DNA of 64,000 nt from contig NZ_SACT01000007.1 of NCBI RefSeq assembly GCF_004016515.1, positions 124,001-188,000 of the forward strand, read 5' to 3'. The stretch's first letter is position 1. Each line of letters begins with the position of its first letter. Position numbers and translations under genes: made by a program. Origin of the DNA: Rubrivivax albus. Its GTDB lineage: Bacteria; Pseudomonadota; Gammaproteobacteria; Burkholderiales; Burkholderiaceae_C. This document shows positions 21,651 to 31,789 of this stretch, piece by piece. Below the pieces are notes generated by a model. That model was not told the DNA's origin, made no database searches, and saw only the letters and a program-made list of their open reading frames with translations.

Positions 21651-22229
21651 TCAGAACGCGCCGTCGCGCCGGGTGCCCTGCACGTCGATGCGCTCGCGCA
21701 CCTCGCGGCGCGTCGACGACCCTTCCTTCGTCCTGACGGCCAGCCGGTCGAGCTTGACCTCGTCGGACGTGAAGACGACCGTCAGGCTCTCCGTGCGCCA
21801 GCCCGGCTTGTAGAGGAGCTTCGGGCCCAGCGCGAACTCGGCCTTGCGCAGAGGCGCGGCGGGGTGGTAGCGGAAGTGCACGCTCAAGGTGTCGACCTGC
21901 GCCGGCAGGGTCACGCCCAGCGCCAGGCTGGCGACGTGCATCGTCCGGCCGTGGCGCTGCTCGGGGCGAGTGCAGAACTGGCGGTGCCAGGGGTTGGGCG
22001 CCCGCGTCAGCACACCGTCCAGGCGCCAGGCCAGGTCGTGCACGCACAGAGGGCGGTCGGCTTCCAGCTCGAACGCAAGCCCGAAGGGCTGCGAACCTTC
22101 GGCCACACGCGGCGAGGGCTGGGCGACCTCGCCCGGGACGGATGAGGATCGCTCCGTGGACACCGGGCCAACGACGGCCAGGCAGCCGCTCAGTGCGACC
22201 AGTGGAAGGAGGAAGAGGAGCTTGTGCAT
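21651..22229 (-). CDS. Hypothetical lipoprotein
   Basis: A 192-residue protein beginning MHKLLFLLPLVALSGC, a short signal peptide with a lipobox (LSGC). The mature protein would be lipid-anchored at Cys16, probably in the outer membrane. The rest is beta-rich with no domain I recognise; it has two Cys in RPLCVHDLAW and RQFCTRPEQ that may pair. An in-frame ATG lies 21 bases further upstream, but the start at 22229 gives the better lipoprotein signal. It is convergent with the VOC gene. Confidence 0.75.
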   Translation of the reverse strand: MHKLLFLLPLVALSGCLAVVGPVSTERSSSVPGEVAQPSPRVAEGSQPFGLAFELEADRPLCVHDLAWRLDGVLTRAPNPWHRQFCTRPEQRHGRTMHVASLALGVTLPAQVDTLSVHFRYHPAAPLRKAEFALGPKLLYKPGWRTESLTVVFTSDEVKLDRLAVRTKEGSSTRREVRERIDVQGTRRDGAF

Positions 22230-22434
22230 CGGCGCGGGCCTGGCGGCCACGAAGTCACGGGTTGGGCTGTCGGCCCGGCGGAGGCGCCGGCGCCGCCGTC
22301 GCGGGCCACCCGCGCGCGGTCATCGGCAGCCGCAGGGGCGTCCCCGTGTTGTCGGCAGAACGGGCCGAAGCTGAACGCCGCGATGACTGGCCAAGGCCGG
22401 CCCGCACCACGCGGGCCGTTGCACGGACTGAACC

Positions 22435-22665
22435 TCAGCGCCGCCGAGAGCAGCGCCGGACCGCCAGCGTGTACAGCCCGGCGCCGAGCAGCACCGGCCA
22501 GAGGAAGGCGCACTGCAGCGTCCACCACAGCCGGCTCTCGGCAAAGCCGCCTTCGCCAGGGCGCCCGGGGCGCGTGCTGCCCTCGCTGAAAAGATGCCGC
22601 TTGGGGTGGCTGACCAGGCCGAACAGCGCGCCAGCGGCCAGGAAGAGCACGATCGTCCAGTTCAT
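22435..22665 (-). CDS. Small two-helix membrane protein
   Basis: A 76-residue protein with two hydrophobic segments, WTIVLFLAAGALFGLVSH at the N-terminus and LQCAFLWPVLLGAGLYTLAV near the C-terminus. A charged Gly-rich linker separates them and an Arg-rich tail ends the protein. GAAAGGGG lies before the ATG on the minus strand and could be the ribosome-binding site. No family is recognised. The 205 bases between it and the lipoprotein gene hold nothing I can assign. Confidence 0.65.
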   Translation of the reverse strand: MNWTIVLFLAAGALFGLVSHPKRHLFSEGSTRPGRPGEGGFAESRLWWTLQCAFLWPVLLGAGLYTLAVRRCSRRR

Positions 22666-22754
22666 CCCGGCCCCTTTCAGCGGTCACGTCCGAGATTGAC
22701 AGTCTATGCCGTCAACCAGATCTGACAAGTGCAGCCGAGAGCCCGCGCCGGCGG

Positions 22755-25049
<2,295 letters not shown>

Positions 25050-25094
25050 CCTTCGATTGTCGGCGCAGGAGCCGTCCGGTGCCGGCCGAAGGCC

Positions 25095-26357
25095 TTAGTC
25101 GGCGCCGGGTGTCCAGCGCATCACCACCTCCAGCCCCGGCGCGGCGTTGCGGACCACCAGCGTGCCGCCGTGTGCCTCGGCCACGCGCCGGCACAGGTGC
25201 ATGCCCAGGCCCACGCCGCCGGCGGCCCGAGTGCGGGCGCTGTCGGGGCGGTAGAACGGCTCGGCCAGGTGGGCCAGCGCCTCCGGCGGCACGCCGGGGC
25301 CGAAGTCGCGCAGGCCGAGTTCCAATGCCTCGTCGGCGCGGCGCAGGAACAGCACCGGCGGCCGCGGCGCGTCGGCCGCGTGGCGGCGTGCGTTGGCCAG
25401 CAGGTTGCGCAGCAGCAGGCCCAGTCGGGCCGGGTCGGCCTGGACGGTCCCCAGGCCCGCCGCCACCGAAGGTTTCGCGCCGGCGTCGGCCGCCGCCTCG
25501 CGCACCAGCGCGCCCAGGTCCACCGTCTCGGTGGTCAGTGCCGCGGCGCCGGCGGCCAGGCGCTCGCTCTCCAGCAGGTCGGCGATCAGGTCGCGCATCT
25601 CGGCCAGGTCACGCACAACGGCGTCCTTCTCGGGACCGTCGGGCAGCAGCTCGGCATTCAGGCGGGCCCGGGTCAGGGGGCTGCGCAACTCGTGGCTGAC
25701 CGCCAGCAGCTGCGTGCGCTGCGCCTGCAGCATGCCGTGCAGGCTGGCGGCCATGGCGTCGATGCGGTCGGCCAGCCGGCCCAGCTCGTCACCCCGGCGC
25801 GCGGCGATGGGGGTGTCGAAACGGCCGCGGCCGTAGCGTTCCGCGCCGGCACCGATGGCATCCAGCGGTGCCAGCCAGCGGCGCACCAGTGCATAGGCCA
25901 GCGCGGTGCAGACCAGCAGCACCGTCAGCGGCACCCAGGCGCCGCCGCGCGGGCGCCAGCCGTCCGGCGGGGCCGCCAGGCCCAGCGTGATGCGGTGGCC
26001 GTCGGCGGTGGTGCGCACCAGTGCGAACGGGGTGCTGTCGTCGTCATCGTCCCGATGCCGCCGCCGCGATTCCTCGTACGGGGCCCGCGAACCGTCGTAG
26101 CGCACCACCGGCCCCTCGATGCGCACCCGCACCGGCAACCTGGCCTCCAGCGCCGCGGCGCGCGCCGGGTCGGGCGGACTGCCCAGGTCGGCGGCCAGCC
26201 GGTCGACATAGTCGCCCAGCAGCGGCTGCGCCCAGGTCTGCCAGCCGGCCGCCACGGCACGCTGCAGGCCGCCCAGGAACACCACGGTGCTGGCCAGCGC
26301 CAGGGCCAGGAACAAGCCGACCAGGCGCCAGCGCAGGGACAGGCGGGGCAGCTTCAC
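25095..26357 (-). CDS. Sensor histidine kinase (HisKA/HATPase, CpxA-like)
   Basis: A 420-residue membrane kinase. TM1 is at about 12-30, a periplasmic sensor at about 31-140, TM2 at about 142-160, then HAMP, and the H box LLAVSHELRSPLTRARLN with His222. N, G1 and G2 boxes follow (LRNLLANARRHAA, LRDFGPGVPPE, GGVGLGMHLC). The sensor contains an unusual charged stretch, ESRRRHRDDDDDS, which might bind cations. The GTG start at 26357 overlaps the regulator's TGA (GTGA), so translation is coupled. It is the third gene of the Spy-like/regulator/kinase operon. Confidence 0.92.
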   Translation of the reverse strand: MKLPRLSLRWRLVGLFLALALASTVVFLGGLQRAVAAGWQTWAQPLLGDYVDRLAADLGSPPDPARAAALEARLPVRVRIEGPVVRYDGSRAPYEESRRRHRDDDDDSTPFALVRTTADGHRITLGLAAPPDGWRPRGGAWVPLTVLLVCTALAYALVRRWLAPLDAIGAGAERYGRGRFDTPIAARRGDELGRLADRIDAMAASLHGMLQAQRTQLLAVSHELRSPLTRARLNAELLPDGPEKDAVVRDLAEMRDLIADLLESERLAAGAAALTTETVDLGALVREAAADAGAKPSVAAGLGTVQADPARLGLLLRNLLANARRHAADAPRPPVLFLRRADEALELGLRDFGPGVPPEALAHLAEPFYRPDSARTRAAGGVGLGMHLCRRVAEAHGGTLVVRNAAPGLEVVMRWTPGAD

Positions 26358-27028
26358 GGCAACCGCGGCAGCGCCAGCGCATAGCCGGCGTTGCGCAGGG
26401 TCTTGATCGGATCCAGCGGCTCGAGCTTGCGACGCAGCCGGCTGACCAGGATGTCCACGGCACGCGAATGCAGGTCGGCGTCGGTGCCGCGCAGGCGGTT
26501 GAGGATGTCGTCGCGGCTGAACACCTTCTGCGGCTCGCGCGCGAGCAGGCACAGCAGTTCGTACTCGGTGCCGGTGAGCGGCAGCACCTCGCCGTCGCGC
26601 GCCACCTCCCGGCGATCAGTGTCGATGACCAGGCGATCGAAATGCCACTGCGCACCCGCCGTGGCGCTGCGTGCGCGGCGCAGGATGGTCTGCAGCCGTG
26701 CGGCCAGTTCACGCGGCTCGAAGGGCTTGGGCAGGTAGTCGTCGGCGCCGGATTCCAGGCCGACGACGCGGTCGCTCAGCTCACCGCGCGCGGTGAGCAT
26801 CAGCACCGGCACGGCACTGGTCTGGCGGATGCGCCGCAGGGTCTCGAAGCCGTCCATCTCGGGCAGCATCACGTCCAGGATCACCGCGTCGATGTCGCCG
26901 CGCGCCAGCCGTGCCAGGCCCTCGGAGGGGCGGTGCGCGGCCACCAGCGCGAAGCCGAAGCGCTGCAGGTAGGCCGCCAGGGGCGGTGCCAGCGCTTCGT
27001 CGTCGTCGATCAGCAGCAGCGTGGGCAT
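26354..27028 (-). CDS. OmpR-family response regulator
   Basis: A 224-residue regulator: receiver domain with DDDE at 8-11, phosphoacceptor Asp52 in VILDVMLPEMDG, and conserved Lys in LPKPFEPREL. The C-terminal winged helix has LTGTEYELLCLLAREPQKVFSRDDIL and SRAVDILVSRLRRKLEP. It resembles CpxR/RstA-type regulators. The start at 27028 (MPTLLLIDDDE) fits the receiver domain best. Context with a Spy/CpxP-like periplasmic protein upstream suggests an envelope-stress or metal-stress circuit; this is inference. Confidence 0.94.
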   Translation of the reverse strand: MPTLLLIDDDEALAPPLAAYLQRFGFALVAAHRPSEGLARLARGDIDAVILDVMLPEMDGFETLRRIRQTSAVPVLMLTARGELSDRVVGLESGADDYLPKPFEPRELAARLQTILRRARSATAGAQWHFDRLVIDTDRREVARDGEVLPLTGTEYELLCLLAREPQKVFSRDDILNRLRGTDADLHSRAVDILVSRLRRKLEPLDPIKTLRNAGYALALPRLP

Positions 27029-27094
27029 GGCGGCGGTGGGCGCAGCGCGGGCATGCGCCCACTGTATCGCCAAGGCTTCCCTGCGCCGGGCGCG

Positions 27095-27568
27095 TCAGTC
27101 GCGGTCCCGGCCACGGTGCCCATGGTCGCGGCCCTGGGCCAGCCGCTCGCGCAGCCGGGCCTGCTGCTCGGGGTTCAGGCCGTCGTAGAAATCGCCGAAG
27201 GCGGCAATCACGGCCGGCGCACCGGCCCGCAGGGCGTCGGTCTTGGCCATCAGCAGGGCCTCGGCGCCGGCACGGTCGAAGCTCGGGCCGGCCACCAGGC
27301 CCTGCAGCGCCGCACGCGGCTCGGTGCCGGCGAGCAGGGCCTTGCGCTGGGTCAGCAGCGTTTCGGCCAGCGTGTCGAGCTGGGCGCGCTGGGTGGCGTC
27401 GAGGTCCATGCGGCCAGCGATGCGCTCGACGGCATGCGTCTTCGCGCGGGCGAGATCGGCGTCGCTCATCTGGTGGCCGTAGTGGCGGTGTGCCACCGCG
27501 GCGGCGCCGATGCCGAGGGCGGACACGGCGGCCAGGCCGATCAGGGTGCGCTTGATCCAGGTCTTCAT
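27095..27568 (-). CDS. Spy/CpxP-like periplasmic protein
   Basis: A 157-residue exported helical protein. A signal-type segment (RTLIGLAAVSALGIGAAAVA) is followed by AHRHYGHQMSDADLARAKTHAVERIAGRMDLDATQRAQLDTLAE and, near the end, FYDGLNPEQQARLRERL. The L(D/N)-x-x-Q-x-x-x-L repeats are the hallmark of the Spy/CpxP/ZraP (LTXXQ) family. The His-rich start (HRHYGHQ) and tail (DHGHRGRDRD) could bind metal. AAGGAG seven bases before the ATG is a strong ribosome-binding site. It is the first gene of the operon with the OmpR-type regulator and its kinase, an arrangement seen for periplasmic stress sensors. Confidence 0.85.
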   Translation of the reverse strand: MKTWIKRTLIGLAAVSALGIGAAAVAHRHYGHQMSDADLARAKTHAVERIAGRMDLDATQRAQLDTLAETLLTQRKALLAGTEPRAALQGLVAGPSFDRAGAEALLMAKTDALRAGAPAVIAAFGDFYDGLNPEQQARLRERLAQGRDHGHRGRDRD

Positions 27569-27673
27569 GGGGAACTCCTTGCAGGGGTGGTGGAAGGTGT
27601 GTCCATGGTGGCCACCGGCACGCTCGGCGTCCTTTCAGAGGCGTCGCACTGCGTAACGTTTTTTCTCAGCGAC

Positions 27674-27679
27674 TACAGT
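27674..27679 (+). promoter_or_regulatory. Candidate -10 element of leaderless transcript
   Basis: TACAGT ends seven bases before the ATG at 27686, with no Shine-Dalgarno in between. Transcription would begin at the start codon. No clear -35 is seen. Confidence 0.4.
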
Positions 27680-27685
27680 GGCGGC

Positions 27686-28228
27686 ATGCAACGCAGGGCA
27701 TGTCTCGTCGTCGTGTGCGGGTTTCCCGCGCTGGCCTGGTCAGAACAGCAGACGCTGTCGCTCTACGGCCTGGCCCTGAAGGACGCCACGGTGAACGCCT
27801 TCGTGGCTGCGGCGCGCGCCGTCGGCGCCACGCCGCTGCCCACACCCTTCGGCACCGCCGCTGCGCTGGACGTGCGTGCCGTCGGCGTGCCGGCGCTGCA
27901 GCGCCTGGTCGTGACCGGCCACGACGGCCGGGTGGCGCAGGTGGAGTTCACCGTCAAGGCCTACGGCGAGGACAACCTGGCCCTGCGTCAGCTGCTGCTG
28001 GAGAAGTACGGAGCGCCGCTGACCGAGTCGGCGCGGCCCCTGCCCTTCGGCGGCTTCGGCAGCCGCAGCTCGCCACGCGGAGGCTTCCAGTGGCTCTTCG
28101 ACGACGGCCTGCGGCTGGTCTACACGCACCCGACGATCGGCGACGCCACGCTGCGCTACGTCGACGATGCGCGGATGGCCCAGTTCAACGCGCCGGCGGC
28201 ACCGGCGGATCTGCGCAACCGGTTCTGA
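27686..28228 (+). CDS. Hypothetical exported protein
   Basis: A 180-residue protein with a short signal peptide (CLVVVCGFPALAWS) and a mature domain with mixed alpha/beta character: LALKDATVNAFVAAARAVGATP, VEFTVKAYGEDNLALRQLLLEKYG and FQWLFDDGLRLVYTHP. I recognise no named domain. The pattern of a helix, a beta strand and KYG-P is like small periplasmic proteins that compare successive states, but nothing firm can be said. It is convergent with the TetR gene. Confidence 0.7.
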   Translation: MQRRACLVVVCGFPALAWSEQQTLSLYGLALKDATVNAFVAAARAVGATPLPTPFGTAAALDVRAVGVPALQRLVVTGHDGRVAQVEFTVKAYGEDNLALRQLLLEKYGAPLTESARPLPFGGFGSRSSPRGGFQWLFDDGLRLVYTHPTIGDATLRYVDDARMAQFNAPAAPADLRNRF

Positions 28229-28254
28229 GCCCGGCCAGGCCGCGCCTGCGGCGC

Positions 28255-28920
28255 TCAGCCGGGCCCGGCCAGGGCGCCCTGCAGCAAGGCCAGCACGGCG
28301 TCGGCGGCGGTGCGGGCTTGTCGCGGCTGGTCGCCGCCGATGCCGAAGAAGTCCTGGCACTGGCCCTCGATGACCAGCATCGCGAAGCCATGCACCGCCG
28401 ACCACGCCAGCAGCAGCCGCTGCGGCAGCGACGCCGGCGGCAGCGCGCGCGCGGCCATCACATCGGCCATGGCCTCCTGCAGTGCCGCGGCGCTGCGGCC
28501 GCCGCAGCGCTGGAGTTCGGCATCGTCGCGGTCCAGGCGGTCGGCGCCGAACATCAGCAGGAAGTGCGCGCGGTGGTCGAGCGCAAAGTCGATGTAGGCG
28601 CGGCCGACGGCCACCAGGCGCGCTTCCGGCGTGGCCGGCGCGGCGTCGCGGTAGCGCGCCATCAGATCGGCCATGCGGTCGAAGCCGCGCGCGGCCAGCG
28701 CGGTGAGCAGGCCGCGTGCATCGCCGAAGTGGTGCGCCGGCGCCGCATGGGACACGCCGGCCCGCCGCGCGCACTCGCGCAGCGTGAAGCCGGCGGCACC
28801 CCGCTCGGCCAGCAGGGCCTCGCCGGCCGTCAGCAGGGCCTCGCGCAAGGCGCCGTGGTGGTAGCTGTCACCGGCCGGCGCGACAGGCACGGCCGGCCGG
28901 GGTGAACGCCGCGTGGTCAT
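28255..28920 (-). CDS. TetR/AcrR-family transcriptional regulator
   Basis: A 221-residue repressor-type protein. The N-terminal helix-turn-helix reads YHHGALREALLTAGEALLAERGAAGFTLRECARRAGVSHAAPAHHFGDARGLLTALAARGF, given here in its blocks: helix 1 YHHGALREAL, HTH TLRECARRAGVSHAAPAHHF. The C-terminal ligand domain (about 85-215) carries DHRAHFLLMFGADR, as in TetR_C subgroup 33. It is divergent from the ABA4-like operon, with two palindromic sites in the intergenic region. TAGAAT (28927-28932 on the minus strand) ends seven bases before its ATG, so its own message may be leaderless. Confidence 0.93.
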   Translation of the reverse strand: MTTRRSPRPAVPVAPAGDSYHHGALREALLTAGEALLAERGAAGFTLRECARRAGVSHAAPAHHFGDARGLLTALAARGFDRMADLMARYRDAAPATPEARLVAVGRAYIDFALDHRAHFLLMFGADRLDRDDAELQRCGGRSAAALQEAMADVMAARALPPASLPQRLLLAWSAVHGFAMLVIEGQCQDFFGIGGDQPRQARTAADAVLALLQGALAGPG

Positions 28921-28935
28921 CGCGTCATTCTAATC

Positions 28936-28948
28936 TTGACAGCGTCCA
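28936..28948. promoter_or_regulatory. Imperfect TetR operator half of a pair (O1)
   Basis: TTGACAGCGTCCA: the left arm is identical to O2 at 28975-28987 and the right arm is imperfect. It lies in the spacer of the putative minus-strand tetR promoter. Its TTGACA can also act as -35 for a plus-strand promoter with TAGAGT at 28959-28964 (17-base spacer). Confidence 0.55.
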
Positions 28949-28974
28949 GATCAGCCCGTAGAGTCACCCACATC

Positions 28975-28987
28975 TTGACAGTGTCAA
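28975..28987. promoter_or_regulatory. Palindromic TetR operator (O2)
   Basis: TTGACA-G-TGTCAA is a perfect inverted repeat around one central base. It lies 39 bases centre to centre from O1, between the divergent TetR and ABA4-like genes. Site spacing and position suggest control of both directions by the TetR protein. Confidence 0.65.
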
Positions 28988-29037
28988 AACCATCTCGTCC
29001 CGCCTGATCGTCTCGACCAACCCAACCAACCCCACCC

Positions 29038-29499
29038 ATGTCACTTGAAACCGCCTTCTCGCTGGCCAGCACCGTCGCCCTGCTGGGCTGGCTCGTGCTG
29101 CTGGCCGGCCTGTGGGCCCCGGTGCGCAGGCGCCCGGCCCTGCTGTGGGTGGCCGGCCGGCTCGTGCCCCTGCTGCTGTCGGCCGGCTATGCCGCGCTGA
29201 TGGCGCTTCATTGGGGCACGGCGCCGGGCGGTGGTTTCGGTTCGCTGGCCCAGGTGACGGCCCTGTTCAGCGCGCCGGGCCTGCTGCTGGCCGGGTGGGT
29301 GCACTACCTGGCCTTCGACCTCTTCGTCGGCCGCTGGATCGTGGACGAGACGTTGGCGCACCGCCTGTCGCGCCTGGCGGCGCTGCCCTGCCTGGTGCTG
29401 ACCTTCCTGGCCGGGCCGGTGGGCCTGCTGCTGCACGTCGGGGTCCGGTCCTGGCAGGGCTGGCGCGGGATCGGGAAGGGAACCGGCCATGCACGCTGA
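29038..29499 (+). CDS. ABA4-like (DUF4281) membrane protein
   Basis: A 153-residue protein with four hydrophobic helices. It matches the ABA4-like family through FSAPGLLLAGWVHYLAFDLFVGRWIVDE and CLVLTFLAGPVGLLLH, the conserved core. The plant member ABA4 takes part in neoxanthin formation; bacterial members have no established role. It is the first gene of a TetR-flanked operon. It overlaps the next gene by 11 bases. Confidence 0.88.
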   Translation: MSLETAFSLASTVALLGWLVLLAGLWAPVRRRPALLWVAGRLVPLLLSAGYAALMALHWGTAPGGGFGSLAQVTALFSAPGLLLAGWVHYLAFDLFVGRWIVDETLAHRLSRLAALPCLVLTFLAGPVGLLLHVGVRSWQGWRGIGKGTGHAR

Positions 29500-30340
29500 C
29501 CTCTCCTCGCCAGGCGTGATCGCCACCCCGGGTCTCGCGGGACCGTGGGCCTGGGCAGCAGCCGCCAGATCCCGCACGCCGTGGCTCTGGTGGTCGGGCT
29601 GGGCCGTGCTGGCGATGACCTTGCCGCTGCTGCTGCTGATGGCGATGGACGGGCGCAGCTTCAACGGCGTCAGCGTCTGGCTCAAGCCGTGGAAGTTCCA
29701 CCTCTCGGTGGGCGTGCACCTGCTGACGCTGGCGCTGGTGGCCGCGGCGCTGTCCGAGACACCCGGGCGCCGGCGGGCGCTGGGCCGGCTGAGCGCGGTG
29801 GCGGTGGTCACCGGCGTGTTCGAGCTGGCCTACATCACCTGGCGCGCGTCGCGCGGCGAGGCCTCGCACTTCAACGTGGCCGATCCCATGGCCGGCCTGC
29901 TGTACGGGTTGATGGGCGTGGGCGCGGTGCTGCTCACCGGCTGCGCGGGAGTGCTGGCGTGGTGGGTGGCGCGCGACCGCGGCTTCGCCAGCGGCCCGGT
30001 GCTGCAGCGCGGGCTGGCCCTGGGCCTGCTGGCTGGCTGGCTGCTGGGCACGCTGACCGGCGCGGTGGTCTCGGCACAGAGTGGCCACTGGGTCGGCGGC
30101 ACGCCCAGCGACGCCGGCGGCCTGCCGCTGCTGGGCTGGTCGCGCGACGGCGGCGACCTGCGGGTGGCGCACTTCTTCGGCCTGCACGCCATGCACGTGC
30201 TGCCGCTGGTGGCCTGGGCGCTGGCACGGTGGCTGTCGCCGCGGCGCGCGCTGGCGGCCGTGTCCCTGTTCACCGTGATCTACACCGGCTGGACCCTGTT
30301 CACGCTGCTGACCGCTTGGCGCGGGCAGCCACTGGTCTGA
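29489..30340 (+). CDS. Seven-helix membrane protein of unknown function
   Basis: A 283-residue protein with about seven hydrophobic segments, beginning near WAVLAMTLPLLLLMAM and ending near LFTVIYTGWTLFTLL. Notable are SVWLKPWKFHLSVGVHLL after helix 1 and a His-rich helix, AHFFGLHAMHVLPLV, in helix 6. Histidines in membrane helices can ligate haem or metals or take part in chemistry; no known cofactor motif is complete. It overlaps the ABA4-like gene by 11 bases and precedes the DUF2141 gene, so the three genes probably work together under the TetR regulator. Confidence 0.75.
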   Translation: MHADLSSPGVIATPGLAGPWAWAAAARSRTPWLWWSGWAVLAMTLPLLLLMAMDGRSFNGVSVWLKPWKFHLSVGVHLLTLALVAAALSETPGRRRALGRLSAVAVVTGVFELAYITWRASRGEASHFNVADPMAGLLYGLMGVGAVLLTGCAGVLAWWVARDRGFASGPVLQRGLALGLLAGWLLGTLTGAVVSAQSGHWVGGTPSDAGGLPLLGWSRDGGDLRVAHFFGLHAMHVLPLVAWALARWLSPRRALAAVSLFTVIYTGWTLFTLLTAWRGQPLV

Positions 30341-30386
30341 CGAACGGTCCCCACTCGAAGCACTGGCACCCTTGGAAGGACACGCG

Positions 30387-30830
30387 ATGACACGCCTGCT
30401 GATCGGCGCCTTGACGGCGGCCTGCCTGGTGCCCGCTGGCGCGGCGGCCGCCCCGGCCGCTGCCGACCTGGAGATCACGATCCGCAATGTGCTGCCTGGG
30501 CAGGGCGAACTGCGCATCGCCCTGTTCGACACCGCGAACGGCTTTCCGGACGAGCCGGCCTCGACCCAGCCGACGCTGCGCCAGCGCGCCGACGGTGAGA
30601 CGGTGCGCGTGCGCTTTCCCGGCCTGCCCCAGGGCCGGTGGGCGGTGATGGTGCTGCAGGACCTCAATGGCAACGGCCGCATCGACTCCAACCTGCTGGG
30701 CATGCCGCGCGAACCCTATGGCGCCAGCAACAACCGGCTGCCGGCGTTGTCGCCGCCGCGCTTCGAGGAGGCACTGGTCACGCTGGGGCCGCAAGGCGCA
30801 CAGATCCAGATCGATCTCAAGCAGCCGTAG
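30387..30830 (+). CDS. DUF2141 domain-containing exported protein
   Basis: A 147-residue protein with a signal peptide (residues 1-21, ending AAA-APAAA). The DUF2141 core is visible in LEITIRNVLPGQGELRIALFD, LPQGRWAVMVLQDLNGNGRIDSNLLGMPREPYGASNN and FEEALVTLG. DUF2141 proteins are small periplasmic beta-sandwich proteins of unknown role. The strong Shine-Dalgarno GGAAGGA at 30374-30380 fixes the start at 30387 rather than at the in-frame ATG at 30372. Last gene of the TetR-associated operon. Confidence 0.9.
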   Translation: MTRLLIGALTAACLVPAGAAAAPAAADLEITIRNVLPGQGELRIALFDTANGFPDEPASTQPTLRQRADGETVRVRFPGLPQGRWAVMVLQDLNGNGRIDSNLLGMPREPYGASNNRLPALSPPRFEEALVTLGPQGAQIQIDLKQP

Positions 30831-30936
30831 CATCCTGCCGGTCGGCGATGCCCGCCCGCCGTGACACCCAGGCTCAAGCCGGGACAAGCGGCCGTCGATA
30901 ATCCTGGCTCGATTCGCGCCCACAGGAAGCGGCGGC

Positions 30937-31782
30937 TTGAGCGAGCAACCCGTACAGGATCCCACCGACCCGCTGGCCGAACCTGCGCCGAACGGGTGGC
31001 GCGGTGCGCTGATGCGCATGGGTCCCCGCCGGGCCGTGGTGGCGATCACGCTGCTGTCGATCGTGCTGTCGGTGTCCATCACCCTCGCCGCCGGCCTGGC
31101 ACGCGACCCGGTGGAACTGGCCTGGATCGACCTGACCATTGCGGTGACCGTGCCCTCCATCGTCGCGCCGCTGGCGGCGTCGATGATCGTCACGCTGATG
31201 CACGAGGTCGAGGTGTCCCGCCGCGCACTGCGCGAACTGGCCCTGCGGGACGACCTGACCCGCCTGTACAACCGACGCTACTTCATGGCCCGGCTCCAGG
31301 CCGAGGTGGCGCGCGCGCACCGCGAGCAGACACCCCTGGCCGTGTGCATGATCGACGTCGACCACTTCAAGCGCATCAACGACGAGCGTGGCCATGCCGC
31401 GGGTGACGCCGTGCTCGCGCACCTGGCCGGCGTGTTGCTGGGCAGCCTGCGGCCCTACGACCTGGCCGCGCGCTGCGGCGGGGAGGAGTTCGCGGCCTTG
31501 CTGCCCGGCGCCACGCTGCGGGAGGCCGAGCAGGCCGCACAGCGTCTGCGCCAGGCCATCGCGGCGGCACGTGTGCCGGCCTTTGGCGCCACACCGCTGC
31601 CGCACGTCACCGCCAGCCTCGGCGTCAGCGGCCTGGGCCCGGGCGAGGACGGATCGGCACTCCTGACACGCGCCGACCGGGCGATGTACGCGGCCAAGAC
31701 CGGCGGCCGCAACCGCTGCGTGAGCCTGCCCGCGGCGGTGGTGCGCGACCCGCAGATCCTGGGGGACACCCAGGCCACCTGA
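30937..31782 (+). CDS. Diguanylate cyclase (GGDEF) with two membrane helices
   Basis: A 281-residue protein predicted to make cyclic di-GMP. Two hydrophobic helices (about 33-55 and 62-88) are followed by a GGDEF domain starting LRDDLTRLYNRRYFMAR. The active-site loop reads GGEEF, and RPYD five residues before it is an intact inhibitory I-site (RxxD). There is no recognised sensor domain. The TTG start at 30937 is supported by AGGAAG about eight bases upstream; the next in-frame ATG would remove the first 25 residues. GATAAT at 30897-30902 may be its -10. Confidence 0.92.
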   Translation: MSEQPVQDPTDPLAEPAPNGWRGALMRMGPRRAVVAITLLSIVLSVSITLAAGLARDPVELAWIDLTIAVTVPSIVAPLAASMIVTLMHEVEVSRRALRELALRDDLTRLYNRRYFMARLQAEVARAHREQTPLAVCMIDVDHFKRINDERGHAAGDAVLAHLAGVLLGSLRPYDLAARCGGEEFAALLPGATLREAEQAAQRLRQAIAAARVPAFGATPLPHVTASLGVSGLGPGEDGSALLTRADRAMYAAKTGGRNRCVSLPAAVVRDPQILGDTQAT

Positions 31783-31789
31783 CCCGCTC

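Noticed and set aside
28229..28264. Terminator hairpin between the 27686 gene and TetR gene
   Set aside because: GCCCGGC/GCCGGGC can pair over a 22-base loop, but alternative pairings are as good in this GC-rich sequence, so I do not call it.
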